NCBI RefSeq assembly: GCF_029909975.1
Contig: NZ_CP094516.1
Span: 7,418,501 to 7,482,500, forward strand
DNA from: Bradyrhizobium sp. ISRA430
GTDB lineage: Bacteria > Pseudomonadota > Alphaproteobacteria > Rhizobiales > Xanthobacteraceae
DNA: 64,000 bases
Reading direction: 5' to 3'
Shown: positions 8,837-17,395 of the stretch, one piece after another
Position numbering within the stretch: the first letter of the stretch is position 1
Layout: every line of letters begins with the position of its first letter
Notes under the pieces: generated by a model
What the model was told of the DNA's origin: nothing
The model's input: only the letters and a program-made list of their open reading frames with translations
The model's database searches: none
Program-made: the position numbers and the translations under genes

Positions 8837-9673
8837 GTGGGTCTGGATCTGCCAAATGACGATCTGATCAAAGGCCCGGTGCCCGAAACACATTTGGGTT
8901 GCCCCTTTCAGGCCGATAAACCCCGTGTTCATCGCGGAGAACAGAAGGCGATGTTGCTCACCGGAGCATCGCGCGGAATTGGGCATGCTACCGCCAAGCT
9001 GTTCTCGCAGGCGGGCTGGCGCATCATTTCTTGCGCGCGTCAACCGTTCGACGGCGAGCGATGCCCCTGGGAGGCAGGGAACGAAGATCATGTCCAGATC
9101 GACCTCAGCAATCATCGAATGCTGCCGCGCGCGATCACTGAGGTCAAGAAACGCTTGGCCGGTGCACCTTTGCACGCGCTAGTGAATAATGCCGGTGTCT
9201 CACCGAAAACGCCCGCGGGCGATCGATTGACGTCGTTGACGACGTCAATCGAGACCTGGATGAGGGTGTTCCATCTCAACCTGGTGGCCCCGATCCTGCT
9301 GGCGCAGGGTTTGTTTGACGAGCTAAGAGCCGCGTCAGGATCGATCGTGAATGTGACTTCGATTGCGGGCTCGCGGGTGCACCCGTTTGCCGGCAGTGCC
9401 TATGCGACGTCGAAAGCTGCGCTTGCGAGCCTCACACGCGAAATGGCCCACGATTATGCGCCGCATGGCATTCGCGTGAATGCGATCGCGCCCGGCGAAA
9501 TCAGGACGGACATGTTATCGCCCGACACAGAAGCGCGTCTCGTGCCAAGTATCCCGCTTCGCAGAGTGGGAACCCCGGATGAAGTGGCCAAGGTCATCTT
9601 CTTCCTGTGCTCGGATGCGGCGAGCTATGTCACGGGGGCCGAGGTGCCGATCAATGGTGGGCAACATCTGTGA
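8837..9673 (+). CDS. fixR: FixR, short-chain dehydrogenase/reductase-like protein
   Basis: First gene of the fixR-nifA operon. The GTG at 8837, with an AGGAGAGGAG Shine-Dalgarno at 8821-8830, gives 278 residues, the known FixR length. It has the SDR cofactor motif TGASRGIGHA near residue 38, NNAGVSP near 117, the catalytic Ser in SIAGS and the YATSK active site. The C-terminus (YVTGAEVPINGGQHL) is typical. The substrate is unknown; in Bradyrhizobium FixR is dispensable for fixation. A 30-base perfect inverted repeat lies inside the gene at 9223-9252. Confidence 0.93.
   Translation: MGLDLPNDDLIKGPVPETHLGCPFQADKPRVHRGEQKAMLLTGASRGIGHATAKLFSQAGWRIISCARQPFDGERCPWEAGNEDHVQIDLSNHRMLPRAITEVKKRLAGAPLHALVNNAGVSPKTPAGDRLTSLTTSIETWMRVFHLNLVAPILLAQGLFDELRAASGSIVNVTSIAGSRVHPFAGSAYATSKAALASLTREMAHDYAPHGIRVNAIAPGEIRTDMLSPDTEARLVPSIPLRRVGTPDEVAKVIFFLCSDAASYVTGAEVPINGGQHL
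9223..9252. repeat. Perfect 14-bp inverted repeat inside fixR
   Basis: Arms TCGATTGACGTCGT and ACGACGTCAATCGA are separated by only TG. It lies within codons for the DRLTSLTTSIE region. A stem this long with a two-base centre could form a cruciform or an mRNA hairpin in the operon that carries nifA. No T-run follows. Confidence 0.8.
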
Positions 9674-9917
9674 ATCGGCCGGCCAGCTGACTTGAGCTGC
9701 AGCAGCGGTACTTATGTTCTCCGCTGACGACGCGCACGCAATCCGCAAAAATGAAATGAAGGCACACCGTAAGTTTACCGTCGTGCCATGAAAAGGTGTT
9801 ACGGTTCTATGTCATCTCGTCAACACTTGGCGTTAGATCGAGAGTGACATGCAAAACGAAGCTCGCCAACCAGGACAAGGCACCAGGGAGGATGATCAAG
9901 ACAACGGAGACCGCCTC

Positions 9918-11663
9918 ATGCTGGATATCCCTTCCTCACTCGAAAGACCTGCCTCGCAACCTGAGCCGGAGGGTAAGCTCTCGGGGGAGCCGTTGCGTGA
10001 GAGCGCGCTGACCGGCATCTTCGAAATATCGAAAATACTCACCGCTCCTTGTCGGCTCGAAGTCACGTTGGCCAACGTTGTTGGTCTTCTGCAATCGTTT
10101 GTGCAGATGCGACACGGCATCGTCTCACTGTTCGACGACGACGGCATGCCGGACATTACAGTGGGCGCCGGCTGGAGCGAAGGCAGCGACGAACGTTACC
10201 GGATGCGACTGCCGCGGAAGGCAATCGACGAGATCATCGCGACGGACAGGCCTCTTGTCGCCGAGAACGTGGCCGCGGAGCCGGTATTCAGCGCTGCCGA
10301 CCGGGAAGTGCTCGGCGCCTCTGATGATATGCCAGTGTCGTTCATCGGGGTTCCGATTCGCATTGATCCGAAGGTCGTGGGTACGCTGACGGTCGACCGT
10401 ATCCGGGACGATAGGTCGAGTCTCCGGCTCGACTACGATGCGCGACTGCTCGCCATGATCGCCAACCTGGTGGGACAAACAGTGAAGTTACATCGCCTGT
10501 TCGCCTGCGATCGCGAACGACTGATGGCGGAGAAAGACCGGCTACAAAAGCAAGTACTAGAGCTGAGGCAACCCGCTCGGGAGCGCAAGAAGCTACACGT
10601 CCATGGGATCATTGGCGACAGTCCGGCGCTGCGCGGGCTGCTCGAGAAGATTGCGGTTGTAGCCAGATCGAACAGCACGGTTCTGCTGCGTGGCGAATCC
10701 GGTACCGGAAAGGAACTCGTAGCCAAGGCCATTCACGAATCATCGTCCCGCGCCAGGCGCCCGTTCGTTAAGCTGAATTGCGCGGCGCTTCCTGAGACCG
10801 TCCTGGAATCCGAATTGTTCGGTCATGAGAAAGGCGCCTTTACCGGTGCGTTCAGCTCGCGCAAGGGGCGCTTCGAACTTGCTGACAAAGGAACGCTGTT
10901 TCTTGACGAGATCGGCGAGATCTCAGCTCCGTTCCAAGCGAAGTTGCTGCGCGTTCTGCAAGAGCAGGAGTTTGAGCGCGTCGGCAGCAACCAGACTATT
11001 AAGGTCGATGTTCGAGTGATAGCTGCGACCAACAAGAACCTTGAAGAGGCCGTCGCAAGGAGCGAGTTCCGCGCGGACCTTTACTATCGCATCAGCGTAG
11101 TTCCCTTACTGTTGCCGCCGCTGCGCGAAAGACGCAGTGATATTCCGCTGCTTGCCAGGGAGTTCCTCAGAAATTTCAATAACGAGAACGACCGTACTCT
11201 GACGTTGGAGGCGAGTGCGATGGATGTACTGATGAACTGCGGCTTTCCGGGAAATGTCCGCGAACTCGAAAACTGCATCGAGCGGACAGCGACGCTGTGC
11301 GCCGGATCATCGATCGTGAGAAGTGACTTTGCATGCTGCCACGGCCAGTGCCTTTCCGCGATGCTGTGGAAAAGCTCGTCGGACGAGAGGCCAGACCAGC
11401 CCGCACCCATGCCACCGGTGCCCGCAAAGTCCATCATTCCGCTAGCTGAAGCGACCCAGCCTGTCGGCGGCGAACTGGCCTCACTGGGGCCTCCCGGCAC
11501 CGTTCTCGTTAGTGGCGCGAAGATGGCCGATCGCGAACGTGTCATTGCGGCCATGGAAAAATCTGGCTGGGTGCAGGCAAAAGCAGCGCGCCTGCTCGGA
11601 CTAACGCCGCGCCAGATTGGCTACGCGCTGAGGAAATATGGAATCGAGATAAAGCGGTTCTGA
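9918..11663 (+). CDS. nifA: NifA, oxygen-sensitive RpoN-dependent activator of nif/fix genes
   Basis: Enhancer-binding protein that activates -24/-12 promoters of nitrogen-fixation genes at low oxygen. The ATG at 9918 gives 581 residues, near the known Bradyrhizobium length; ATG 9849 would add 23. An N-terminal GAF domain is followed by the AAA+ domain: Walker A GESGTGKE, the GAFTGA loop contacting sigma-54, and Walker B GTLFLDEIGE. The redox motif C-x11-C-x19-C-x4-C is complete, running from MNCGFPG to CCHGQC. A proline-rich linker leads to a C-terminal Fis-type helix-turn-helix (AARLLGLTPRQIGYALRKY). Confidence 0.97.
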   Translation: MLDIPSSLERPASQPEPEGKLSGEPLRESALTGIFEISKILTAPCRLEVTLANVVGLLQSFVQMRHGIVSLFDDDGMPDITVGAGWSEGSDERYRMRLPRKAIDEIIATDRPLVAENVAAEPVFSAADREVLGASDDMPVSFIGVPIRIDPKVVGTLTVDRIRDDRSSLRLDYDARLLAMIANLVGQTVKLHRLFACDRERLMAEKDRLQKQVLELRQPARERKKLHVHGIIGDSPALRGLLEKIAVVARSNSTVLLRGESGTGKELVAKAIHESSSRARRPFVKLNCAALPETVLESELFGHEKGAFTGAFSSRKGRFELADKGTLFLDEIGEISAPFQAKLLRVLQEQEFERVGSNQTIKVDVRVIAATNKNLEEAVARSEFRADLYYRISVVPLLLPPLRERRSDIPLLAREFLRNFNNENDRTLTLEASAMDVLMNCGFPGNVRELENCIERTATLCAGSSIVRSDFACCHGQCLSAMLWKSSSDERPDQPAPMPPVPAKSIIPLAEATQPVGGELASLGPPGTVLVSGAKMADRERVIAAMEKSGWVQAKAARLLGLTPRQIGYALRKYGIEIKRF

Positions 11664-11815
11664 ACGACGACATCGGTCGGAACTGCTACTGCCGAATAGC
11701 TGTACGAGGACGATCTCCGATAGGCAATCTCATCGCAATCTGAAGGGAATGGATCCGCCCTCGGGGGCGACTTGGCCCCGAGCGAAATCACCGCGCCCGC
11801 TTGCGGGACGAGTCG
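11664..11815. other. Spacer after nifA, nothing recognised
   Basis: I see no gene, promoter or clear terminator here. fixA, which follows nifA in some bradyrhizobia, is absent. Confidence 0.5.
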
Positions 11816-11965
11816 TTCGATCGGCAGTACCGTGAATTCGCGTCGGCGGTTCTCGAAGGTCGGACGCCGCTGGCGTCCGCGGCGGAGGTGCATCCGGTCG
11901 TCCGTGTGCTTGAAGCGGCCTTGCAATCCTCGCTGCAGAACGGACCGGTTCAACTTCGAGGCTGA
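11816..11965 (+). pseudogene. C-terminal remnant of a Gfo/Idh/MocA-family oxidoreductase
   Basis: One frame ending at TGA 11963-11965 reads FDRQYREFASAVLEGRTPL, then EVHPVVRVLEAALQSS and NGPVQL. This fits the C-terminal helix of Gfo/Idh/MocA sugar dehydrogenases (a dFvdAi-x-gr-P-x-G-x-xalrvvrvleAay-type pattern). No cofactor-binding N-terminal domain is present, so this is a leftover. The family assignment is from memory of the motif. Confidence 0.5.
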
Positions 11966-12097
11966 TAGTCTCGAACTTCGCGATGAAAGGCCACATCACC
12001 GTCGTCCACCAGGTGTGGAGTGCTCGCGAATGATCGGGGGCGCTTCACGCGATAACCGACCTCCAACAGATGATCTGACGTCAGAAAGGAATCGTAC

Positions 12098-12505
12098 ATG
12101 AGCGATCGATCGAGTACGACACTATTCGAACGCGGACTTGAGGTCCGACGTGCAGTGATTGGTGCATACGAAGTCGACCGATCTCTCGCTAGATCGGACG
12201 CGTTCATGATGGCGTTTCAGCGGATGGCCACGGAGTGGTGTTGGGGGGCCGTGTGGGCGCGCGACGGTCTGGATCGACGGACGCGTTCGATGCTGAACTT
12301 GGCGATTCTGACGGCCTTGGGCCGCCCCACGGAACTGAAGTCGCATGTCCGCGGCGCTGTGAGAAACGGTGTGAGCAAGGAAGAGATAATGGAGATCCTT
12401 CTCCATGCGACCGTCTACTGCGGTATTCCCGCCGGCGCCGAGGCGTTCAGATCGGCGCACGAAGCCATAGAAGAATTGAAGGAGGCATCTGATACAACCA
12501 AATAG
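12098..12505 (+). CDS. Carboxymuconolactone decarboxylase-like protein
   Basis: A 135-residue protein of the CMD/AhpD-like superfamily, similar in layout to 4-carboxymuconolactone decarboxylase (PcaC) of the beta-ketoadipate pathway. The motifs WCWGAVWARDGLDRRTRSML (residues about 47-66), LKSHVRGAVRNGVSKEEI (about 86-103) and LLHATVYCGIPAG near 108 match the family, the single Cys lying in the YCGIPAG turn. It stands alone, with no other pca gene next to it, so the precise substrate is not established. Confidence 0.85.
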   Translation: MSDRSSTTLFERGLEVRRAVIGAYEVDRSLARSDAFMMAFQRMATEWCWGAVWARDGLDRRTRSMLNLAILTALGRPTELKSHVRGAVRNGVSKEEIMEILLHATVYCGIPAGAEAFRSAHEAIEELKEASDTTK

Positions 12506-12882
12506 GAGGGGGCGCGCCTACCGCTTCGACTTGCTTTGCCACTCCGTTTGCAAGCGCCGTCTGGAAGTTTGCGACGGGGTGCGCCGTGCGAAGCTGTTGA
12601 CGAGGCGAGCCAACATTAGAAGTCTCGGCATATTTCCGGCGTGCGACGCGCCGGAGACCTAAGCTCTCGGTGAGAGACAATAGCGTTGAGTGTGGCACGA
12701 AGACCATTGGCACATCGGCCGCCACATAGGCGCTTTGAGCGCCGTTCGGATTCTATTTTCTTTGCGCGACGCGACGGCGTACGACCTCTAAGAGCGGTCG
12801 GCTTGGTTCGACGCCAAGCCGCTCCGTCGGTATCGATACGAGGATAGATATAGGGAGATAAGAGACGGTCCGCGAAAGCGCC
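12506..12882. other. Intergenic region with a hairpin
   Basis: Between the converging CMD-like gene and the minus-strand SDR. It contains an 8-bp stem (CGGCTTGG / CCAAGCCG) with a 7-base loop at 12799-12821, about 62 bases past the SDR stop, without a T-run; it may act as a weak terminator for either side. No gene is recognised. Confidence 0.4.
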
Positions 12883-13872
12883 TTATCCGTTGTCGCCGAA
12901 CGCATTAATGCCGGTGAGTTCGGCCGAGAGCGCCCAGAGGCGGGCGGCTTGGTCCGGATCGCTCGCGTAGCTGCGCACACCTTCGAAAGTGGCTTTATCT
13001 CCCTCGGCTGGAGGAGCGACATCGCAATTCTGACAGTATAGGCCACCCAGGTCCTTCAGTTGCGGAGACGTCGCGGCCCATACCTGAGTTGCCGCTCCTT
13101 GTTGCGGCGTCTTAAACGTCGGATCAGCAGGATTACCGTTCGTGTCGATCCATCCGCGAGCGACCATCTCTTCCTTCGTCAGATGTCGTTGCAGGGGCGT
13201 GAAGATCTTACCTGGATCCAATGAGAACGCGCGTACACCTTCGCTCTTACCAAGCGCATCAAGATGCAGCGCGAAGAGCGCGTTTGCGGTTTTAGCCTGT
13301 CCATAAGCTTGCCACTTGTCGTAACCGTTAGCGAACTGCACGTCATCCCAACGAATACCCGAAATGTGATGACCGGCAGAGGATACCGCAACAACCCGTG
13401 CACCTGCGCCGCCGGTAATCGCCGGCCATAGTCCGTTCACCAGCGCGTAGTGACCTAGATGATTAGTCGCGAACTGGGCTTCCCAACCCGGGCCAACGCG
13501 AGTTTCGGGGCATGCCATTACGCCGGCATTGTTGATCACAATGTCGGCGTGTCGACGCGAATTGACAAAGCGCTTCGCAAAACGCCGGACGCTATCTAGA
13601 TCTGAAAGATCCAGTTCGTCGATCTCGATGGTTGGGAGGTCGGCCAACGCATCTCGGGCAGCCGCAGGTCGCCGGGCGCCGACAAGAACGTGAGCGCCGG
13701 CTGCCACGAGCGCGCGCGTTGTCTCCAAGCCAAGGCCGGAGTGACCACCGGTCACGATGGCAACTTTTCCCGTCAAGTCATTATCCTCAAGTACGTCCCT
13801 AGTGGTTGTCCGTGGTCCAAAACCTGAACCGAGGGGGGCCTGTTTGTAAGACATCTCAATCCTCGCGAGCAC
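12883..13872 (-). CDS. SDR-family oxidoreductase (retinol-dehydrogenase/WW-domain-oxidoreductase-like)
   Basis: A 329-residue NAD(P)-dependent oxidoreductase, longer than classical SDRs. Near the N-terminus is TGGHSGLGLETTRALVAAG (cofactor loop), then NNAGVMACP and the conserved NHLGHYALVNGL. The catalytic Ser is in VSSAGHHISG and the active site YGQAKTANALF replaces YxxxK in the way typical of this group. The gene is divergent from the AraC regulator at 13973, about 100 bp away, which probably controls it. Substrate unknown. Confidence 0.88.
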   Translation of the reverse strand: MLARIEMSYKQAPLGSGFGPRTTTRDVLEDNDLTGKVAIVTGGHSGLGLETTRALVAAGAHVLVGARRPAAARDALADLPTIEIDELDLSDLDSVRRFAKRFVNSRRHADIVINNAGVMACPETRVGPGWEAQFATNHLGHYALVNGLWPAITGGAGARVVAVSSAGHHISGIRWDDVQFANGYDKWQAYGQAKTANALFALHLDALGKSEGVRAFSLDPGKIFTPLQRHLTKEEMVARGWIDTNGNPADPTFKTPQQGAATQVWAATSPQLKDLGGLYCQNCDVAPPAEGDKATFEGVRSYASDPDQAARLWALSAELTGINAFGDNG

Positions 13873-13972
13873 ATAGTTGGCGGACGATCCGCGTAGCGGG
13901 AACGACTACCGCATGGAAATCGTGCACTCCATGCGCTAAAATCCGATCTTCTTTCGTGATCGTCCGGATCGT

Positions 13973-14902
13973 ATGTTTGACTCTCTTTCCGCCATCCTCT
14001 CCCTGCTGAGACCACGCACCTACGTTTCCGCCGGCCTTGATGCGGGCGGTAACTGGTCGCTGAGCTTCCCATCGCACGAAGGCATCAAGTTCAATGCTGT
14101 CGTGCGCGGATCATGCTGGGTCTCCGTGGACGGCCACAACGAAATCATTCACCTCGAACATGGTGATTGCTTTCTGCTAACACGAGGACGGTCGTTTTAT
14201 CTCACAGCCGATCCATCCCTCGATCCGGTTGACTCGCGCCCGATCTACAAAGCCGCTGAAAACGGCATTGCGACGTGTAATGGAGGTGGCGAATTCTTCC
14301 TCGTCGGGGGGCGCTTCGCTTTCTCAGATGATTACGCCAACGTGTTATTCGGTGCACTGCCCCCGATCGTTAAGGTGAGGGAAGCCTCTAATCAGGCATC
14401 GGTGCTGCGCTGGTCGCTCGATTTGTTGGCGTCGGAAGTGCGCAGTCGACAGCCGGGCGGCATACTCGTAGCGGAGCATCTTGCGCACATCATGCTGGTG
14501 CAGGTATTGCGACTCTACTTGGCGTCGCCGACGAGCGTCGGTGTCGGATGGTTTTTTGCCCTGTCACATCCGAAGATAGGTGCGGCTATGAATGCCATGC
14601 ATTCTGATCCAGCACGTAATTGGACCCTGGAACAACTCTGTCATCTGACGGGCATGTCGCGGTCGACCTTCGCGCAGAAATTTCGGCAACTCGTCGGCAC
14701 GTCGCCGATCGAATACCTTACCCGCTGGCGAATGCTTGTCGCCAGCAATCGGCTTCGTAGCTCGAATGAAAATGTCGCGGTGATCGCGTATTCGCTTGGA
14801 TATGAATCTGAGAGCGCTTTCAGCACCGCCTTCAAAAGAATGATGGCTTGTTCACCCCGAGAGTATCAGCGCCGAACGCTTGCGACAACAAGTGGCGCCT
14901 AG
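13973..14902 (+). CDS. AraC-family transcriptional regulator with cupin N-terminal domain
   Basis: A 309-residue protein. The N-terminal part (about 10-200) fits the cupin domain of AraC regulators, with EHGDCFLLTRGRSF near 62. The C-terminal domain has two helix-turn-helix units: WTLEQLCHLTGMSRSTFAQKF and VAVIAYSLGYESESAFSTAF followed by SPREYQRR. It is transcribed away from the SDR gene at 12883-13872, the usual arrangement for a regulator and its target oxidoreductase. Effector unknown. Confidence 0.9.
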   Translation: MFDSLSAILSLLRPRTYVSAGLDAGGNWSLSFPSHEGIKFNAVVRGSCWVSVDGHNEIIHLEHGDCFLLTRGRSFYLTADPSLDPVDSRPIYKAAENGIATCNGGGEFFLVGGRFAFSDDYANVLFGALPPIVKVREASNQASVLRWSLDLLASEVRSRQPGGILVAEHLAHIMLVQVLRLYLASPTSVGVGWFFALSHPKIGAAMNAMHSDPARNWTLEQLCHLTGMSRSTFAQKFRQLVGTSPIEYLTRWRMLVASNRLRSSNENVAVIAYSLGYESESAFSTAFKRMMACSPREYQRRTLATTSGA

Positions 14903-15134
14903 TCCGTGGTGGTGGTTGTCTACAGTCACGAGTGTGATCTCGTGTGAGAGAAGCCTTCGTTTTCGCTCAAGACCTGTTGTTAAACTATGGGGTTATTGCA
15001 CGATTTTGATCAGAAAAGCAGCGGCAATCGGGGGACGCGATCGGCCTCCTGGCGGTTACCTCTTGCACCGGCCCTTGGGAAGGCCTTGATAGAACGAATC
15101 ATTCGAGGAAGGACGCGCTTTGGCGGACTTGTGA

Positions 15135-15254
15135 TCTTATCTCCGCTCTGCCGAAGCTGCTCGCCAGTTAGGGGTGAGCGGGAAGGCAGTGCGGCTATAC
15201 GAGGCGCATGGCTTGCTCCGGGCCGCATCTCACCTTCCGGGGCAAGTCCGATGG
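15135..15254 (+). pseudogene. Remnant of a MerR-family helix-turn-helix
   Basis: The frame after a TGA at 15132-15134 reads SAEAARQLGVSGKAVRLYE then AHGLL, matching the first helix-turn-helix of MerR regulators (xIGEAAxxxGVSxxTIRYYExxGLL). No start codon and no C-terminal domain follow, so it is a fragment. Confidence 0.6.
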
Positions 15255-15465
15255 TGAAAGAACCTTTGGAGCTCCCCAAGGCTTCCTGGATGTGCGCTAC
15301 GGCAACGCCGACAGATCGGCCTGCGCCGAGATCTCATGGGAAGGGCACGGCTAGAATGATCTGTTCTGTGGTCGCGGATGGGACATGATGTGCACCGTGG
15401 GCAGGCTCGTTGCCTTCTACATCCACGATGGCGACGATTCAGCCTTCGTTTGCGAACTCAGTTCT
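15223..15465 (+). pseudogene. Remnant of an unrecognised conserved-looking protein with an in-frame amber codon
   Basis: One frame is open from about 15223 to 15465 apart from a single TAG at 15352-15354. It reads GERTFGAPQGFLDVRYGN and AEISWEGHG before the stop, and NDLFCGRGWDMMCTVGRLV and IHDGDDSAFVCEL after it. The regular composition and continuous frame suggest a decayed gene, not chance. I cannot name the family. Confidence 0.35.
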
Positions 15466-15771
15466 TCAATACCCTGCTAGACCGATCTATCGTCGCGCGC
15501 GATCGAGCCTAAATACGCAATGTCCGTTATCGCGTCATCTCGGCCAGTGTTGTCCTAGCGAAGCGAACGCGGTGTTCGCGACGGCGCTGCTGTTAAATCG
15601 TCCATGCGGCGCTATCGTTTCCGCTAGACAAAGAAGCGGCCGCTTGGCGGTGCGCGGAAGCAAGAATCCAGCCGATCTATGTGCCTCTGCGCGCCGGGTC
15701 TTCCTCGAGCATCAGAAAGCCGAGCCCAAACAGCGGTTGCGGCAAAGCGCAACGAGGGAGTTAAGACGTTA
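15466..15771. other. Leader region of the efflux operon
   Basis: No further gene recognised. The frame of the downstream transporter stays open from 15679, but the ATG at 15772 preceded by AGGGAG is the best start. Confidence 0.4.
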
Positions 15772-17391
15772 ATGTCTTTGCGGCTTTTCGGGCCCTCATC
15801 GGGAAGACCATTCTATCTAACCGCGTCGTATTTCTGCGCCTCCGTGCTGGTGTGGATGACGCAAGGGTTTGGTATGAACATGACTTCGGTCAACATACCG
15901 CAGATTGCTGGCGCGTTCGGCGCTTCGATATCAGAAGCGACATGGCTGAATGCAGCCTACATGGCTCCTAATGTCAGTCTGTCCATTCTGCTTGTCAAGA
16001 TACGCAATCAGTTTGGGCTAAGGATGTTTACCGTCGTGAGCATCGTCAGTTTCTCGGCTGCAGCGTTGTTGCATGTTTATGTGGTTGACCTCAGGACGGC
16101 TGTCATACTGAGGTTCTTCGCGGGCATTGCGGCTGCACCGATGTCCACGCTAGGCATGCTCTACATGATGGAAGCATTTCCGCCTGCGCTGAAACCAACT
16201 TGGGCGATAAGTCTATCCCTCACTTGTTCAACGATCGGTAGTACCTTCACGAGACTGATCTCGACGTCGCTGCTGGATTACGGCCAGTGGAAAGCGCTCA
16301 GTACCATGGAGCTCGGGTTGGCGCTATGTTCGCTCGCCGCCGTATTAGCGCTCCATCTCACGCCTATCGCTCGTGAGAACGTGCTCGAGGTCTGGGATTT
16401 CGTTAGCTATCCCTTACTCGCCATCGGCTTTGGTTTGATTGCTATCGTTCTGGTCCAAGGCACGAACTACTGGTGGTTTGAGGTCCGCTGGATTGGAGTA
16501 TGCTCCGCAGTTGCCATTGCTTCGATATGCGCAGCGCTGCTCATTGAGCTTCACCGATCAAGGCCACTGATCGATCTCCAATGGCTCACTCACCCAATCG
16601 TCTTGCGATTCGCGGTAACTTTAGTTCTCTTTCGCTTCGTCCTGTCGGAACAAACGGCGGGAGCGTACGGCCTATTCCGATCGTTCGGCCTACTGGGCGA
16701 ACAGAGTAGGTCTCTTTACGTTGCAATAATAGGAGCCACGATACTTGGCGGACTCCTGTGTGGTGCGATTATGGAGGCCAAGCGTACGGCGTTGCTCCCC
16801 GCGCTCGCACTCGCCTTAATTAGTTCGGGGGCCTACGTAGATTCTCATTCAACAGTCCTGACGCGTCCGGAAAACATGTATCTGAGCCAAGCTCTGATCG
16901 CGCTCGGTGGGATCCTTTTCCTTCCTCCGGCCTTGTCGGCAGGGACGGCGCTTGCTCAGAGCAGCGGTCCGATGACGATGTCCAGTTTCGTGGCCGTTTT
17001 TCTGCTGTCGCAGAACCTGGGAGCGCTCGCGGGAAGCGCCGCATTCGGCAGTTTCGTAGTGGTTCGAGAGAGAGTTCATTCGAGTCGGCTAATTGAGCCG
17101 GTTCTGCAATCAAATCCCATCGTCGCTCAGCAACTCGATCGGATTAATAATGTCTATCGCGGGGTGCTACCGGATGATCGCCTTAGGAGTGCGGAAGCTG
17201 TGGCCAATGTGGCGCGGCGCCAATCGCAACAAGCGACAGTGCTCGCTTACAACGACGCATTTCTACTCATAGCGCTTTGTGCTGCGGGGACCTTAGGAAT
17301 CCTCGTGCTGGGGATCATTTTGGGATATCGGCCGTCACGGGTGGAATCAACAACGGTGACCAACGACGCGCGGGTGTCGAGTAATTCGTAA
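15772..17391 (+). CDS. MFS multidrug efflux transporter, DHA2 (EmrB/QacA) type
   Basis: About 539 residues from ATG 15772, with roughly 14 hydrophobic segments as in EmrB. The N-terminal region TQGFGMNMTSVNIPQIAGAFG, quoted in part as MNMTSVNIPQIAGAFG, and SEATWLNAAYM match the first transmembrane block of the DHA2 family. It works with the HlyD/EmrA-type protein that follows after four bases to pump compounds across both membranes. Such pumps in rhizobia often export plant phenolics, but nothing here shows the substrate. Confidence 0.88.
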   Translation: MSLRLFGPSSGRPFYLTASYFCASVLVWMTQGFGMNMTSVNIPQIAGAFGASISEATWLNAAYMAPNVSLSILLVKIRNQFGLRMFTVVSIVSFSAAALLHVYVVDLRTAVILRFFAGIAAAPMSTLGMLYMMEAFPPALKPTWAISLSLTCSTIGSTFTRLISTSLLDYGQWKALSTMELGLALCSLAAVLALHLTPIARENVLEVWDFVSYPLLAIGFGLIAIVLVQGTNYWWFEVRWIGVCSAVAIASICAALLIELHRSRPLIDLQWLTHPIVLRFAVTLVLFRFVLSEQTAGAYGLFRSFGLLGEQSRSLYVAIIGATILGGLLCGAIMEAKRTALLPALALALISSGAYVDSHSTVLTRPENMYLSQALIALGGILFLPPALSAGTALAQSSGPMTMSSFVAVFLLSQNLGALAGSAAFGSFVVVRERVHSSRLIEPVLQSNPIVAQQLDRINNVYRGVLPDDRLRSAEAVANVARRQSQQATVLAYNDAFLLIALCAAGTLGILVLGIILGYRPSRVESTTVTNDARVSSNS

Positions 17392-17395
17392 GCAC

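Noticed and set aside
12690..12712. TGGCAC-rich sequence resembling a -24/-12 promoter
   Set aside because: The GG to GC spacing is wrong and there is no correctly oriented gene downstream.
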